The translations under genes were made by a program, and so were the position numbers. Below the pieces are notes generated by a model, which saw only the letters and a program-made list of their open reading frames with translations, ran no database searches and had not been told where the DNA came from. Shown here piece after piece: positions 12,547-24,502 of a stretch of 64,000 nucleotides of DNA (position 1 is its first letter; each line of letters starts with the position of its first letter). Origin of the DNA: Przewalskia tangutica (lineage: Eukaryota > Streptophyta > Magnoliopsida > Solanales > Solanaceae); contig CM056720.1 in NCBI GenBank assembly GCA_029844215.1, positions 31,117,711 through 31,181,710 of the forward strand. Direction: 5' to 3'.

Positions 12547-12853
12547 TGCCACGTGTTGCCCTCCCATTCATCCATAAAATTTCGTAACCCTCGTGGGCCC
12601 CACAAAACGTAAAATTTCTCGGGTGGGCCCCACGTGACCAAATCCGTAAAAATAAAATTACATAATTATAATAAGTTCCATATTCCTCAATTAATGCATT
12701 TTGAGAATCTAATTCTTAACAACGAATATTTTTCCTTTCCGACGTTCGGAAGATTTTCCGTCGGAAAAACAATTCTTCCTTTCGTACCCTTTTCAAGTCT
12801 TGTGTTCTCGCGTCTATTCTCTTATTCATGTCCTGGAATTACGTGGTGTAACA

Positions 12854-12868
12854 TTCTTCCCCCCTTAG
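12854..12868 (-). other. B polypurine tract
   Basis: The minus strand reads CTAAGGGGGGAAGAA immediately before TGTTACACC. The degenerate stem-loop at 12871-12890 lies directly upstream. Confidence 0.85.
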
Positions 12869-12870
12869 AA

Positions 12871-12890
12871 ATATTTGTCCCCGAATGTTC
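12871..12890 (-). other. PPT-proximal stem-loop, B (degenerate)
   Basis: The right arm CGAATGTT is kept; the left arm has changed to ATATTTG. Confidence 0.5.
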
Positions 12891-12990
12891 TTTCGGAGTC
12901 CATTCTAATTAGATAGTGACATAGTCTCCTTTTACTACACCCTTCATACAAAATATGCCACCCTTGGCCATATAACAATACTCATACTAA

Positions 12991-13170
12991 AACGTCTACC
13001 TGAACTCCAAGTGTCGACGTCGTTCATCTGCATAAAGTTTCTGCTGACTCCGAGCTTACTAAAAATCTTTCCTGGATAAGCTTCGCCTTATCCACAGCCC
13101 GCTGAATCAAGTCTGGGCCAATTATCTGAACCTCGCCTACGTGGAACCAACCAATTGGCGATCCTACACT
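12991..13170 (-). pseudogene. B integrase C-terminal scrap
   Basis: One minus frame shows QQKLYADERRRHLEFR at about 13005-13057. Upstream, other frames show CRIANWLVPRR and neighbouring text typical of the region just after the integrase core of Tekay-type chromoviruses. It is short and frame-shifted, and nothing of reverse transcriptase or RNase H remains. It shows that B derives from a full element that lost most of gag-pol. The same scrap occurs in I (62258-62346) but not in E. Confidence 0.6.
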
Positions 13171-14234
13171 TTCTTACTGGTTGTATTCTTTCTGTACTTC
13201 CAACTCATACTAGCATACACACATAACTTCCTTACCGATTCTGGCCTCCAATCTTTGGAGTTTACTAAATCGAACAATATAAGGTCATTTTCGGCTCTCA
13301 CGACCTGGTTTCGGTGGAACACGTCCACGAACCCGTAAAATAATTAACTAGACTTGGGCCTTGCACCTTCGTGACTCTGTCACGTAGCGGAACTACTACC
13401 AACTGATCCCACTCCATTTCAGGCTATGGGGAGACCCGTACTATGTCCTCAACCCGATCCACCGTCGCACTTAACTCATACCCTTAGTCTGAATAAAATC
13501 TTATTGCCCGAGAAGGCCTTATATACCTAAGGTCTCGGCGGTTATCAATATTCTTAGGCTCGCATTTCCATGCTCCAAGCCTACCTTATCAGTCCCCCCG
13601 TAAACGGGTACAATAACTTCTCATAATACCATAGTCGTGTTGTCTTGATCACAACAATCATTACTTACTCCATACGGATCTCATCCGTACAATTCTCTTA
13701 AGCCCACCATGTAGTTTAATCTATTATCATGGTATTCCATTAAGTTTCTTAACATGACTTCTTAAGGGTTTACTACCCTATCAGACAACTCATCATTTCC
13801 CAGATATCTCAAAATAAAACATAAGACCTTGGCGAGAATTCATTAACTGTTCCATACCTACCCGGTATCTAGTTAGTCCTTACCAACTCTTGGTAATCTA
13901 AAACCATTCTAGGCAACCCATAAATGACCCTCATACATAACTCCGTATAGCTGTATGTCATAATACCAACTATACTACAATCATTACCAACCTGGATACG
14001 CAATCCACATAGCCCTTCCTGGGTCACTGTTGTCTTTCACATAGCTGCAATCAACATAACTCGTTAGGGAAAGACGACTCTAACAACACAGCTTTATCGC
14101 ACGATCTCAGAGTGAGAAGAATGGAAACCAATTCTAAATATCCTGCAGCCTCCTGATTATAGATGTGGTGCACAACACATCGATAATCAAGACTCTACTA
14201 GACACGGTCTGTAGACACTTTCCGAGGACTAACT
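13171..14234 (-). other. B internal non-coding region
   Basis: No coherent reading frame was found. From about 13290 to the primer site it is closely matched by E (about 34690-35647), so the two elements share the same peculiar interior. Confidence 0.7.
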
Positions 14235-14246
14235 GCTCTGATACCA
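14235..14246 (-). other. B primer-binding site, initiator-Met tRNA
   Basis: The plus strand reads gctctgatacca, so the minus strand is the canonical TGGTATCAGAGC. It is 4 nt inside the LTR boundary at 14251. Confidence 0.92.
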
Positions 14247-14877
14247 CTTTTGTCACGACCCGACCCCAGGCCCGCGACTGGTGCCCTACCTGGGCACCCT
14301 TACAGGTATACATCAGAGATAATCAGCGGAACATACATAAACTCAACAAGACATAAATACGTAAAACCAAAAGCAGTTATCTTTTTTTTTCTTTACTCAA
14401 CCCAATCCACAAGATATGACTACAGACCTCTAAGAATTCTTGACATAACAATCGTGGATGGACAGGCCCCGCCATACCTGAATGTACATAAACCTACAAC
14501 CTCGAACTGCACTAAAAGACAAAGCCTCGAGAAATGAAGCTTTCAAGAATCAACAGAGTGATCCTAAGAGTGCAGATCATCAAGCTATGTACTTCAACCT
14601 GCGACATGATCACAAATTCAAGGAGGTCGAGATGAAATATGTACCAAGTATGTGAAACGAAAATATCAGAAATCATAACGATCATAATAAAGTCGAGACA
14701 TGTATGATAACCAAAATAACAGTACACTATGCCTTGCCAAAGTGAAAGTAATGAAAGTCAGTTTTACCTTTTAAAGACTATTTCAACACATGAACAATAG
14801 TCACACAGGGCTACGGACACAAGTCCTCACATATCATCACATAGTCCAGTAAGGGTCTCAAGCCCACAAATATCAAA

Positions 14878-15098
14878 GCGTGCCTGTGGAATCCCCCATC
14901 ACTGCTGACAACCAAAAGTGTAAAATATAACCATGTGACGCGCCCGTGGCATCCCACCTCACTGTCGGCGTACACATATACAATACATATATATATCTCC
15001 TGCCCGTGGAATCCCACCTTACTGCCGACAGCCATAAGTGTAACATACAACTATGTGACGCGCCCGTGGCATCCCACCTCATCATTGCCTACACACAT

Positions 15099-15150
<52 letters not shown>

Positions 15151-15600
15151 AAGCCCGTGGAATCCCTCATCTCGGGTACATGACTTGAGGGAGAGATAAA
15201 CCATGGGTAATAATCGTATATAACATGCGTGAATCCATCTCTGTACATGTCTTCATGGAGAGCTAATCCATGGAGTAATAGTACATAACATGGTCGCATG
15301 CCCCTAAATCCCTCATCGTATAAGCATGACCATGGGGTAATAATCATATATATAACATGCCCGTGGAATCCCTCATCTCGGGTACATGTCTTCATGGGGA
15401 GCTAGTCCATGGAGTAATAATCGTACATAACATGGTCGCATGCGCCGGAATCCCTCATCGTATAAGCATGGCCATGGGGTAATAAAATAAATCCAGGAAT
15501 CTAACCCGCCTCCTGGTTGCTTGCCTCGGAATCCCACATCGTATAAGCATGTCCAAGGAGTAATAAAAATGGAAGCATACCCGTGGAATCCCACATCACC
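14878..15600. repeat. Short-repeat cluster in B 5' LTR
   Basis: This is the counterpart of 5705-6420, interrupted by a (TA) run at 15102-15147. Confidence 0.8.
15102..15147. repeat. (TA)n microsatellite
   Basis: About 23 TA units; the other B LTR has about 8 at 5931-5947. The expansion followed insertion of B. Confidence 0.9.
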
Positions 15601-16254
15601 GTCGATACGTCCAAGTAAACTTACAACAAGACAGCCGACCCTCCAAATGAGAGTCACGACAGCGTAAACATATAATACTTGCACTCAAGGCTTTTACAAC
15701 AAGCATAGGCAAGTTCATAAAAATCTTTTAGACTTTCATTTTATATACTCAAGGCACTTCCTTATTACATAAAAATCCGGGAATTTAACCCAAAGTACTA
15801 CGTACTTCCATTCTTTTCAAAAGATTCCTTTTCATATAAAACCCCAAGATACTAACACCCGTAGTATCAAGGTTTGCTTACATTTCACATAAGTCACTAC
15901 ACTTAGAAATACATTTCTCGGCTTCTAAATCAAGTGACCCTTACTTTAAAACTTTAAGCAAGTGATACCTTTAAATCAAATTGCCCTTCCTTATTTCAAG
16001 TTATTTCTTTGTTTACATTACTATAGAAAATCATTCTCTTAACCTTCCATAAAGTTATTATAACCAACTTCCCATAAAGCCGTTATACTAACTTTATGCC
16101 TTAGACTAATTCATTCTTTTTATAACCAAGAGACTTATACTTTCAAATCAAGTTACATAACTTTTAAAATACTTCAAGTCTCTTAACTTAAGAAATCAAG
16201 TTTCTTAACTTAGAAATTCAAGTCTCTTATCTTTAGAATATCAAGAAATCCATA

Positions 16255-16259
16255 CTTTC
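16255..16259. repeat. Target-site duplication of C1, left copy
   Basis: The sequence ctttc directly precedes TGTTACACC. Confidence 0.9.
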
Positions 16260-18034
16260 TGTTACACCCCGTAAATTCAAGAAGATAAGATAAGAACATA
16301 CCAAGGAATATAAGATTTGAAAGTGGAAAGATAAGTTGACAAACATGTGTTGGACGGATTTTGAGTCTACCTTGGAGTGTTGTACCCCAGTTGTTAAGAA
16401 TTGTTAGGTGTTTAAAAAGCCTAGTGTGTAGCCCGTTAAATCTAGTTTCCAACGCAACAAACCGCTCGTCGATAGGACACCGGGGTCGAAAGTTATGGAA
16501 GTTACAAGTTAGGTGCGCAATCGTGTAAGCGGCGATTTCGGTTCAGGTGCAGCGCGGCCGGAATGCAGGGCCGCGGCGCCGGTTGTACTGGGAGTCCGCG
16601 GGGGTTGCAGCGCTGACGCTGAGGGCAGCGGGAATGCTGGAACTTTTCGAGTGGCCAGCGGATGGCCGAGGCGGGATTTTTCGAAAGGACGAAAATCGGG
16701 GATATTTTGTTAAAGCCTATGGGAGGGTGACAAGTGTCCTCCCATCCTTTGACCAGGTAAGGGGCTATTTTAGGGCCAAGTCTTGGAAGACTTGGCCATT
16801 TCATCTCAAAACCCTCCCAAGGAAATCCTCTCCCTTTCTCTCTAGTTTTTCTTGAAGAAACCTTGCCTTAGGGGAAATTGTTGGAGCGGCGGCAAGAAGG
16901 AAAAGTGTGGGTAAACTTGTGGGAAGCACTGGTGGACGAGTTTGACGGAAAAGAAGTGGAAGAAAGGGGCTTTTGTGGGCTTCTCCAAAGGTAAAAGTTT
17001 CCCCTTCTCTTGGATATGGGTTAATACTTGTTATAGTAGTTTAGAAATGAGCCTGAGGCTATTATATTTAAGTTATATAGATTTGAATCTTGTTGTCTTG
17101 TTGAAAACTGAAATGGGCATGTTAGCCTTAAGATGATAACTTCAATTTGGTTACTAATTGGGTCGTCACATGTTGTAAAGGGGGATTGTAGTTGTTGAAG
17201 ATGTCTAGGGCTAGATATCATGTTAGACCTAAGAACTTGAATTGGAAAAGAGTTGAAAGGGGTTAGTATTGGTTATATTGTTGGCCAAGAATGGCATGGA
17301 AATTATTGGTTTATTTTGTGTTGTTGTGGGGCGGAATTTTACACGTATTGTTAGGCGTGTAATCCCCTTGTATTTTCTGGATCAATTGAGCCTTAAATGT
17401 GGCGTTTGGTTATTGAATTCGGCCTTGAAAAAGGTGGCATAATAAGTAGAAACAAAGGAAGTGCTGTCCAAATTTCCGTAGAATGTAGGGACCTTGCACT
17501 TAGTTTATTCTACGTTCGAATATAGAGATTGATAGACGTTTTATGACCCTTATAGGATTGAAGTACTACGAGTAGCATATTCTACTTAAGGGGGATAGTA
17601 CTGTGGAGCATTTTGCTAACCGTCGATAATCGTCGCGAGGTATGTGATTCTTCCTATCCTCTTCAGCATGATTATTTGTGAAATATATAGTGCAGTAGAT
17701 GCACGTGTGTTAAAGGAATTTGATTTCCCTTGTTGTGCCTTGACTTTATATGAAGTGTAAAGGTCTTGATTGTTTGAAAGGTAGGAAAATCCTATTCGTT
17801 AGTAATGGGTACTCGGTGGTTAAAGAATAAGCCCTCTTGGTCTCATAAGGGCTTATAGTTGTAATTGGTTGGTTTAAAACATAAAGTGTTATGACGACTT
17901 TATGGGAAGTTGGTTATAACCACTTTATGTGGGTAAAAGAATGGTTTGTTGATTTCAAGAGATAAGGTACTTGGTTTTTAAAAGGATAATGTTACATAAA
18001 TTTCGGAAATGGGAATAAGAATCGAACAAGCCAA

Positions 18035-18155
18035 TGCAGCGTTAATAAAGGAAAAAGTAATGACAATTAATCATATTAAAACCAGTAGAAACCTCCATCT
18101 GCATAGAAGCTAAGATAAGACAAAATTGTATTACATTTCCTAGATCATGGCTGCT
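18035..18155 (+). repeat. Shared LTR block, copy in C1
   Basis: From tgcagcgttaataaag to gatcatggctgct; same centre as D1. Confidence 0.8.
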
Positions 18156-18660
18156 CTAATAAGAATTATTGTAATCAAGTTTTGATCTTCTTAAAAATTC
18201 CAAAGTAAGGAACTCGATTTCTAAAAGAAAAGAGACTTAAGAATTTGAAGTGTTTTGTTTTAAAAGAAAGGCCTGGTTTTGTCTTGTATTGTTTTGAAAC
18301 ATAAAGTGTTATAATAGCTTTATGGGAAGTTAGTTATAACGACTTTATGGAAAATAAAGAAATGGATTCATTATTGGATTTAGAATGGTAACTTGATTTT
18401 TGGGAAAAGAGAAGTAACTTGTTTTCAAATATTGAACTCTTTGTGATGGAAAAACATAAGTGGCTTGGTTATGAAAGGTAGGAGTACCTTGATCTTAAAG
18501 GGGTTAGATACTTGGGTTTTAAATGGTATACTTGACGTTGTGTTAAGGAGTGTTTAAAGTACCTTGAGTTGTGTGTAACTTGCCTATGCTTGGTTGAGAT
18601 AGCCTTGTTGTGCAAGGGTTTGATTTGTGCTACCGAGTCTCTCGATGGAGGGCCGGCTAT

Positions 18661-19045
18661 CTGTTATTTGTTTGGACATACTGACACGTTGGGTAGCCCA
18701 CGGGTATGCTTCCACAGTGAGTATTATCTTGTTATTTGATTGGACATACTGACACGTTGGGTAGCCCACGGGTATGCTTCCACAGTGAGTATTATCTTGT
18801 TATTTGTTTGGACATACTGACACGTTGGGTAGCCCACGGGTATGCTTCCACAGTGAGTATTATCTTGTTATTTGATTGGACATACTGACACGTTGGGTAG
18901 CCCACGGGTATGCTTCTGATGAGTATTATCTTGTTAGTTGTTTGGACATACCGACACGCGTTGGGTGTCCCGGGTATCTTCACGAGGATTGTTATTTTGT
19001 TATCTCCTTTGGGCATACCGACACGTTGGATGGTCCACGGGTATG
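18661..19045. repeat. Tandem repeat in C1, about 68 bp x 5-6
   Basis: The core ggacatactgacacgttggg recurs at 18674, 18742, 18810 and 18878, then with variation at 18944 and about 19011. The first four units are nearly identical, so amplification is recent. Confidence 0.9.
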
Positions 19046-19714
19046 GGCCCACCAGACGGTTCAAGGGCCATGCTTATACCGAGGTGAGATGCCGGGGCAT
19101 GCGGCCATTGTGCGGGTTAAATTCCCGGGTTGTATTTGAGTGATGATTTCACGGGCATGAGTCCCTGACTTGACATGACTGCTTATATGTTGTGTACTGT
19201 AGTTTGGTTATCATACATGTCTCCAGCTTTATATAGACTATTATGATTTCATTTACAGTATTTTTCAGTTTCACATACTTGGTACCTGTTGTACTGACCT
19301 CCTTCGGGGGGCTGCGTTCATGCCGCAGGTTGAGGTACATAGCTTGCTGATCCGCACTCTTAGGATCGCTGTTCGGTTCTCGGAAAGCTCCATATCTCCG
19401 GAAGCTTGTCCTGTGGTACGGTTCCCTGAAGTAGTAGACTTTTGTATATTCAGGGGCATGGCGGGGCCCTGTCCCGTCGTTATGGTTTTAAAATTCTTAG
19501 AGGTCTGTAACACTGTTGTGGGCAGAGTTTGTAAGGGATGTAACTGTTCAAGTTTTCATTTATGTACAAAAAGGTAACCGTTTGGGTTAGCCTGCTTTCT
19601 TATTTCACTGTTTTCTTTCTTGAGTTTTTATTTCCGCTGGTTTTTCTCTGATGTTGTATCACTAGGGTGCCCGGGGTAAGGCACCAGTCACGGGCCCGAG
19701 GTCGGGTCGTGACA

Positions 19715-19719
19715 CTTTC
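19715..19719. repeat. Target-site duplication of C1, right copy
   Basis: The sequence ctttc directly follows GTCGTGACA. Confidence 0.9.
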
Positions 19720-19922
19720 CAAATCAAGTATTCTATACTTTTAAATCAAGTCATTTCTTCCTTTAAGAATCAAGTCCCATAACTTGAAAAATAAAGTTTC
19801 TTAACCTTTTAAGAATTCAAGGTTCATAGTCTTAAAACTTCGTACGTAAACTCTTTAAATTAAGTAACATGTACTTTCATGCGTTGTAAATAGGTTATAC
19901 TTATTTATAACGATCTTATTAA

Positions 19923-20043
19923 AGCAGTCATGATCTAGAAAATGTAATACAATTTTGTCTTATCTTAGTTTCTATGCAGATGGAGAATTCTACTCATTTT
20001 AATTTAATTGATTGTCGATACATTTTCTTTTATTAGCGCTGCA
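19923..20043 (-). repeat. Shared LTR block, copy in B 5' LTR
   Basis: Counterpart of 7272-7392. Confidence 0.8.
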
Positions 20044-21851
20044 ATGGCTTGTTCGATACTTATTCTCATTCGTGCAGTAAATTTGCAAAGTCAACTCGAC
20101 TCCAAATACTTCCTAACGACTCTTACCAACATCCCCCATAAGACTTGGTAAGAACTTAGGATAACTTAGACATAACTGTCACATAGAGTAAATCAACATA
20201 CATACCTATTAACTTCTAAGAGTAGAAGGAATCATGAAATACCACCACATGTAAATTTCATACATAGAATCATGCCAAAAGGAGGAAGAGGTTCACATAC
20301 CTCGCGACGATTATCGACAAGTAGAAAAATGCTCCAAAGTACTTCAACCTTAATAGCTATTCCATCCTTTAAGGAGAATACGCTATACATAGTACTTCAA
20401 CCTATAAGGGTCATAATATGTCTATTAACCTCTAGCTTCAAACGTAGAATATTCTAAGTGTAAAGTCACCAAATTCTACGGAAAATCGGACAGCATTTCC
20501 TTTGTTTCTACATACTTTTCCACCTTTTTCAAGGCCCGGATTCAATAACCAAACACGCCACATTTAAGGCTCAATACATCAACCAATCAAAGGGGATTAC
20601 ACGCCTTACAATACGTGTAAAATTCTGCCCCACAATTCATACGAAGTAGTTTAATATCCAAAGCCATTCTCGGCTAACATATACAACAACACAAAGTCCT
20701 TTCCAATTCCTTTTCAATCCAAATTCTTAGGTCTAACATGTTATATAGTCATATACAACTTTAACAACTATAATTCCTTCTTTATATAACATGTGACGAC
20801 TTAAACTAATAATCAAATTGAATTTCAATCTTAAGGGCTAAACATACTAGTTTTCGGATTAGGGTTCCAATAGTCAATACACTTATCAAACTTCATACTA
20901 TATACCTCATGCTTTCTAATATCCATAGCTACAACAATAAGTAATCTTAATTACTAAAACGACAAGAATTGTTACCTTTATAAGCCCTTATAATTTCCAA
21001 GATTCAAAGTCGCTCCTTAACAATTCTTAGCTCCTTTCCTTAAGTTACAATCCGCTCCAAGCACTCCTTAGAAGGTCATGAAGAACTCCTATTCAAGTTC
21101 CATCTTCAAAGTTGAAGATCACCTTAGGGTTTCGCCTTGCGACTAACGTAAAAACGTCGTTTTTCCGAGATCTTTCTATTTAGATATCCTTACAATACCC
21201 TTAGGGACATTGGGTTAAAGTCTTGTGAATAAAGAACCACAATTGTAAATTTTTCTTGTGAAAAAAATGACAAAGCCGAGAGCTCTTAAGTGAAGCACAA
21301 TGTTCTCTAATTTTTTCTAAGTGTGGAAGACCTTGTCTTGCTACTAGTGTGTATATATAACACAAGGAAGGGTCAAGATTATAACATATGTGTGGCTTGG
21401 ATGAAGAACACTTGGATATCTACACAAGTGGCAAGTTGACTTGGTCAATTTTCTCAAGCTTTGAAGACTTGTTCATCTATCATGGTCAATGGCCATTTCA
21501 CCCTTGACTCAATTCTTCCAAGACCATGTGTGTGTGGGGGGGGGGTGCCACGTGTTGCTCTCCCATTCATCCATAAAATTTCGTAACCCTCGTGGGCCCC
21601 ACAAAATGTAAAATTTCTCGGGTGGGCCCCACGTGACCAAATCCGTAAAAATAAAATTCCATAATGATAATAAGTTCCATATTCCTCAATTAATGCATTT
21701 TGAGAATCAAATTCTTAACAACGAACATTTTTCCTTTCCGACGTTCGGAAGATTTTCCGTCGGAAAAACAATTCTTCCTTTCGTACCTTTTCAAGTCTTG
21801 TGTTCTCGCATCTATTCTCTTATTCATGTACTAGAATTACGGGGTGTAACA

Positions 21852-21856
21852 TAAAA
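21852..21856. repeat. Target-site duplication of B, right copy
   Basis: The sequence taaaa follows GTGTAACA and matches 5063-5067. Confidence 0.88.
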
Positions 21857-21926
21857 TAACATGTCCAAATATATACAAACCAAATTAGACATAATAATAG
21901 ATTGTTCGATATTAAAAGTACGTCAG

Positions 21927-21944
21927 TCCCCGGCAACGGCGCCA
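21927..21944 (-). other. A primer-binding site, tRNA-Asp
   Basis: The plus strand reads tccccggcaacggcgcca, which is the 3' end of plant tRNA-Asp including CCA. The minus strand is therefore its 18-nt complement. It lies 6 nt inside the LTR boundary and fixes the orientation of A. Confidence 0.9.
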
Positions 21945-21950
21945 AAAACT

Positions 21951-23228
21951 TGTCAGGCGATAACTGTGCACGCAAGTGTACGTATCGTTCACAAGTAATA
22001 TAGTCTGGTAAGACCGAATATCGTCCTCAAAGACTGGTTTTTAATTACCGAACATCTATTCAAGGTTATCTATTTGGAAAACGATAATTGAATTGGGGTT
22101 TTTTATCTAAGTACTAGAATAATTACAAGCAGTAAACTAATTTATTTGGGTTTTATCAGTTATGAAGGAATTAAGGCTTCCAATATCATCGACTATCCAC
22201 TCTATTCAATCATTAATGCAACTAGAATGAATTCTTCTTCTACGTTAAGATAGCGGTTAACTAGACTGTCTTATATTTCGGTTAGAATATATAATCGCTC
22301 AACCCCAGTGCTGAACCCTTCTATATTTCTATGATAAGATTTACTACATAGGAGGATTAAGAACAGTAACCTATAATGCTACACAAGTATCGGGGTACTT
22401 TCGTTCGCGATTTTAACCTATGTCTATTCAACTACAACATATCCAAATCTCTCCTCTCGGTTCTTGATTCAAAATCATATAGATTATGATAATTAGTGAT
22501 CAATTAACTATCAAACATTCATACCAATTATTGAATAAATCTTAAATAAGTGAAGAAGAAATCAAACTAATGTATTAATTCATGAATAAGAGTTTCTAGT
22601 GATTCAAAAGGAAAGCCCTAATAAAAAGATTAGCTCATAGCCATAGACATGCTAAGAACTAATTTAATATCCATACATGAACTGAATTAAAAACAAAGAA
22701 AAGGAAAGAAAATAACTGAACAGGTCTCCAATCTTCTGCCTTGATATCTGAACGGTGTTATGTGGTGTAGAATAGGGTTTTTAGAATATGTACAAGATTC
22801 CTCCTTTAGGTCAGCCTCCTTCTCTTTTATAGCAAAGCCTAGGGCTTAAGTGTGTTGCAAATTTCCTACCCTATGGACCCTTCTGCCCTTCGCCAAATTA
22901 ACTTGGGCCCAAATTTCCGTGTCGCGCGCCATGCAGATCAGCCAAGCGCCATAATTCCTGTGGCCTCTCAGCTGTTCCGGCGCCGCGGCCCTGCTGTTCG
23001 GCGCCGTGGCGCTGCATGACTTTCGTCCGGGTTGTCAATTTCTGTCCTTTTCTGCCTAGGATTCCTCCTTTTATGCCCATTTTCCGCTCCTTTTCGTCAT
23101 TTTGCCTTTTTGAACCGCTGTGACTCAAAAGAAAGAAAAACAACCCTAATACTATATTAAACTCAACAAAAACGATTAAAATACTAACTAAAAATTACTC
23201 AAAAAAGGTATATAAAATATGTCTAACA
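21951..23228 (-). mobile_element. A 5' LTR
   Basis: This is the partner of 1478-2761. The minus strand runs from TGTTAGAC (23228) to CGCCTGACA (21951). The GC-rich patch lies at about 22915-23010 and has diverged more than the flanks, including a loss near 22930. Confidence 0.88.
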
Positions 23229-23233
23229 ATAGC
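23229..23233. repeat. Target-site duplication of A, right copy
   Basis: The sequence atagc directly follows the LTR terminus CTAACA and matches 1473-1477 exactly. Confidence 0.9.
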
Positions 23234-23600
23234 TCCCCTAACGTCTGATTTAGTAGAACTAAGTGGCATAACTGGAATATGAACCTTCGCAGTCCCTGTG
23301 GTATTGGGTGGCGGTTTTGTACCCAAATTGGCTCCCTGAGAATTTCATTCTTTTATCCGAATTGACCATCTGTTTCCCAATTAGTTTTCAATTGAGTTAT
23401 CAGTCGCTTGTAGGCCTCTCATTTGTGCTCCTGATGGCGCGGGTCTAATGAAAACCTCACTCAGTCTATTTGCTTAAATAGCATTTTCCTTACGAGCAAC
23501 ATTAGTAGCATCCCTCTTTCTTGTAGCTGATTTCCTTTTAGAATATATTTCCTTAAATTGGTAATTCACACGAGTTAAAAGGACTATAATTGCACGATAT
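23234..23600 (-). pseudogene. H0 gag N-terminal part, separated by element A
   Basis: This is the 5' part of the same gag as at 1-1477. In one minus frame 23234-23330 reads through WVQNRHPIPQGLRRF and LGEL, joining directly to FTQILAAQAQYQ on the far side of A once A and one ATAGC copy are ignored. Stops are frequent and I cannot assign a start codon with confidence. Between it and the primer site (23601-23730) I see only untranslated leader-like sequence. Confidence 0.6.
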
Positions 23601-23730
23601 AGTGTATGAAATAAGTGAGACAATCCTGGATGTCTTAGTGGTCAACTGTCTACATTGTGAGCATCTCAAGCACATAAAAGAGACCCCACTGGATACAGTT
23701 TCATAGACTCCCTAATACACTTGAAACTAG

Positions 23731-23748
23731 TGCTATAATACTATGTTT
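23731..23748 (-). other. H0 primer-binding site, decayed (initiator-Met tRNA type)
   Basis: The plus strand reads gctataatacta, which differs from the canonical gctctgatacca at three positions. It lies directly next to the inner end of the LTR at 23749, where a minus-strand element must have its primer site. At least two of the three changes are C/G to A/T transitions. Confidence 0.65.
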
Positions 23749-24081
23749 TGTAATACCCAGAATCATGGCCTAGGTAAAATACGACACTCGGTGTCTGACT
23801 GCATGTGATCGAGCAAAACACATGGCTTGCTAATCATCATGGGCATCAAAAGCATGCAATAATAATGGTTTAAAACATTTGAAACATAAACTAAAATACA
23901 ATAGTGGAAATATCTAAATATAAAATGATAAGTTTGAAAATAATACTGACATGACTAACATGATATGCTAAAGTAGTCTAGTCTATAAAACATCTGGAAC
24001 ATGAGTCTGCAAAACTGTTTATCAGGATAAGGCCTTGACATACCTCTACTACAAACCATATTCATGAAAATAAATAGGTTG

Positions 24082-24086
24082 CACCC
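24082..24086. repeat. Target-site duplication of D2, left copy
   Basis: The sequence caccc directly precedes TGTTATACC. Confidence 0.9.
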
Positions 24087-24494
24087 TGTTATACCCCGTA
24101 TTTCCAGAGTATGTACGTGAGGGCGTACGTACAAAGTTTAAGTCTTAAGTTGGCATTAGGGACGAAAATTTTGTTCACAACTACCGAAAAGAATCGTTTT
24201 TCGACGAAACGTTTTACAAAACTTGCGAAGGGAAAATTACGGCTATGTCATTTATATTTTTTGCGGATTTTTCCGAGAGATGAAATATTTTAGACCAACG
24301 AGAGGGCGACACTTGTCACCCTCAAGTTGGCGGATTCTTGGCCGATTGGTGCACGTTTTTGTGCCATGTTTTGTGGCCTAAACCATGGGTCAATGTTTGG
24401 AGTGAATTGAGGAGTAGATGGCTAGGGGGCACTTGGGAAAATCCTCACCTTCCACTTGCCCCCCACTTGTCTTGATCATGGCCATTGAATTCCC

Positions 24495-24502
24495 TATAAA
24501 TA
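24495..24502 (+). promoter_or_regulatory. TATA box of D2
   Basis: The sequence tataaata lies about 408 bp into the LTR, in the same context as in D1. Confidence 0.7.

Larger units (their letters stand above)
5068..12853 (-). mobile_element. B 3' LTR, split by solo LTR D1
   Basis: The minus strand runs from TGTTACACCACG (12853) to CGGTTCGTGACA (5068), 4136 bp without D1 and one CTAAA copy. It contains a cluster of short direct repeats (5705-6420), the shared 122-bp block (7272-7392), a GTTATAAC-type module (6858-6906) and a TATA-like tatatata at 12351-12358, about 500 bp from the LTR start. A 16-G run (12531-12546) is 11 in the other LTR. No coding potential. Confidence 0.9.
16260..19714 (+). 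mobile_element. C1: solo LTR, chromovirus-like family, 3455 bp
   Basis: It begins TGTTACACCCCGTAAATTC and ends GGTCGGGTCGTGACA, flanked by the perfect duplication CTTTC (16255-16259, 19715-19719). The partner B LTR near 7065 shows the empty site. It carries a GC-rich patch (16535-16640) with gcggcgcc motifs, the 122-bp block (18035-18155), two GTTATAAC modules (17881-17929, 18301-18349) and a 68-bp tandem array (18661-19045). Where D1 has its TATA box, C1 reads ccatttcatctcaaaaccc without a TATA match. A second C-type LTR starts at 62347. Confidence 0.92.
5068..21851 (-). mobile_element. B: large-LTR non-autonomous chromovirus derivative, with D1 and C1 nested
   Basis: Two LTRs of about 4.14 kb (D1 and C1 removed) flank an internal region of only 1397 bp. 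The duplication TAAAA is perfect (5063-5067, 21852-21856). The initiator-Met primer site (14235-14246) and the purine tract (12854-12868) put the element on the minus strand. The internal DNA has no gag or reverse transcriptase, only a scrap of integrase. Long LTRs, a short non-coding interior and intact priming signals fit the LARD type, mobilised by relatives such as the F/G chromoviruses. E and I belong to the same group. Confidence 0.9.
14251..21851 (-). mobile_element. B 5' LTR, split by solo LTR C1
   Basis: The minus strand runs from TGTTACACCCCG (21851) to GGGTCGTGACA (14251), 4141 bp without C1 and one CTTTC copy. It matches the other B LTR over its whole length, and each LTR shows the empty site for the insertion carried by its partner. 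It differs mainly by a (TA) expansion at 15102-15147 and scattered small deletions near 15190-15320. Confidence 0.9.
1478..23228 (-). mobile_element. A: Athila-like non-autonomous LTR retrotransposon, with B nested inside
   Basis: Two LTRs of about 1.28 kb (1478-2761 and 21951-23228) face the same way and are flanked by the perfect duplication ATAGC (1473-1477, 23229-23233). A tRNA-Asp primer site lies inside the right LTR, so the element reads on the minus strand. Without B its internal region is only about 2.4 kb. It keeps a small gag remnant and a protease-like remnant, but no reverse transcriptase or integrase. The Asp primer site and the gag motif LRNLETQIGQL point to Athila-type Ty3/gypsy. 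It is best read as a deletion derivative mobilised by a full-length relative. Confidence 0.88.

Noticed and set aside
16502..16855. GC-rich frames at 16502-16855 and 62372-62808 as exons
   Set aside because: Both lie at the same offset in C-type LTRs, differ in frame between the two copies, and show no protein resemblance.
18661..19045. Possible CRISPR array
   Set aside because: Units of 68 bp are head-to-tail copies without unique spacers, inside a plant retrotransposon LTR; it is an ordinary tandem repeat.
21927..21944. tRNA-Asp or tRNA-Met gene fragments
   Set aside because: Only the 12-18 nt that pair with the tRNA 3' end are present, next to LTR boundaries; these are primer-binding sites.
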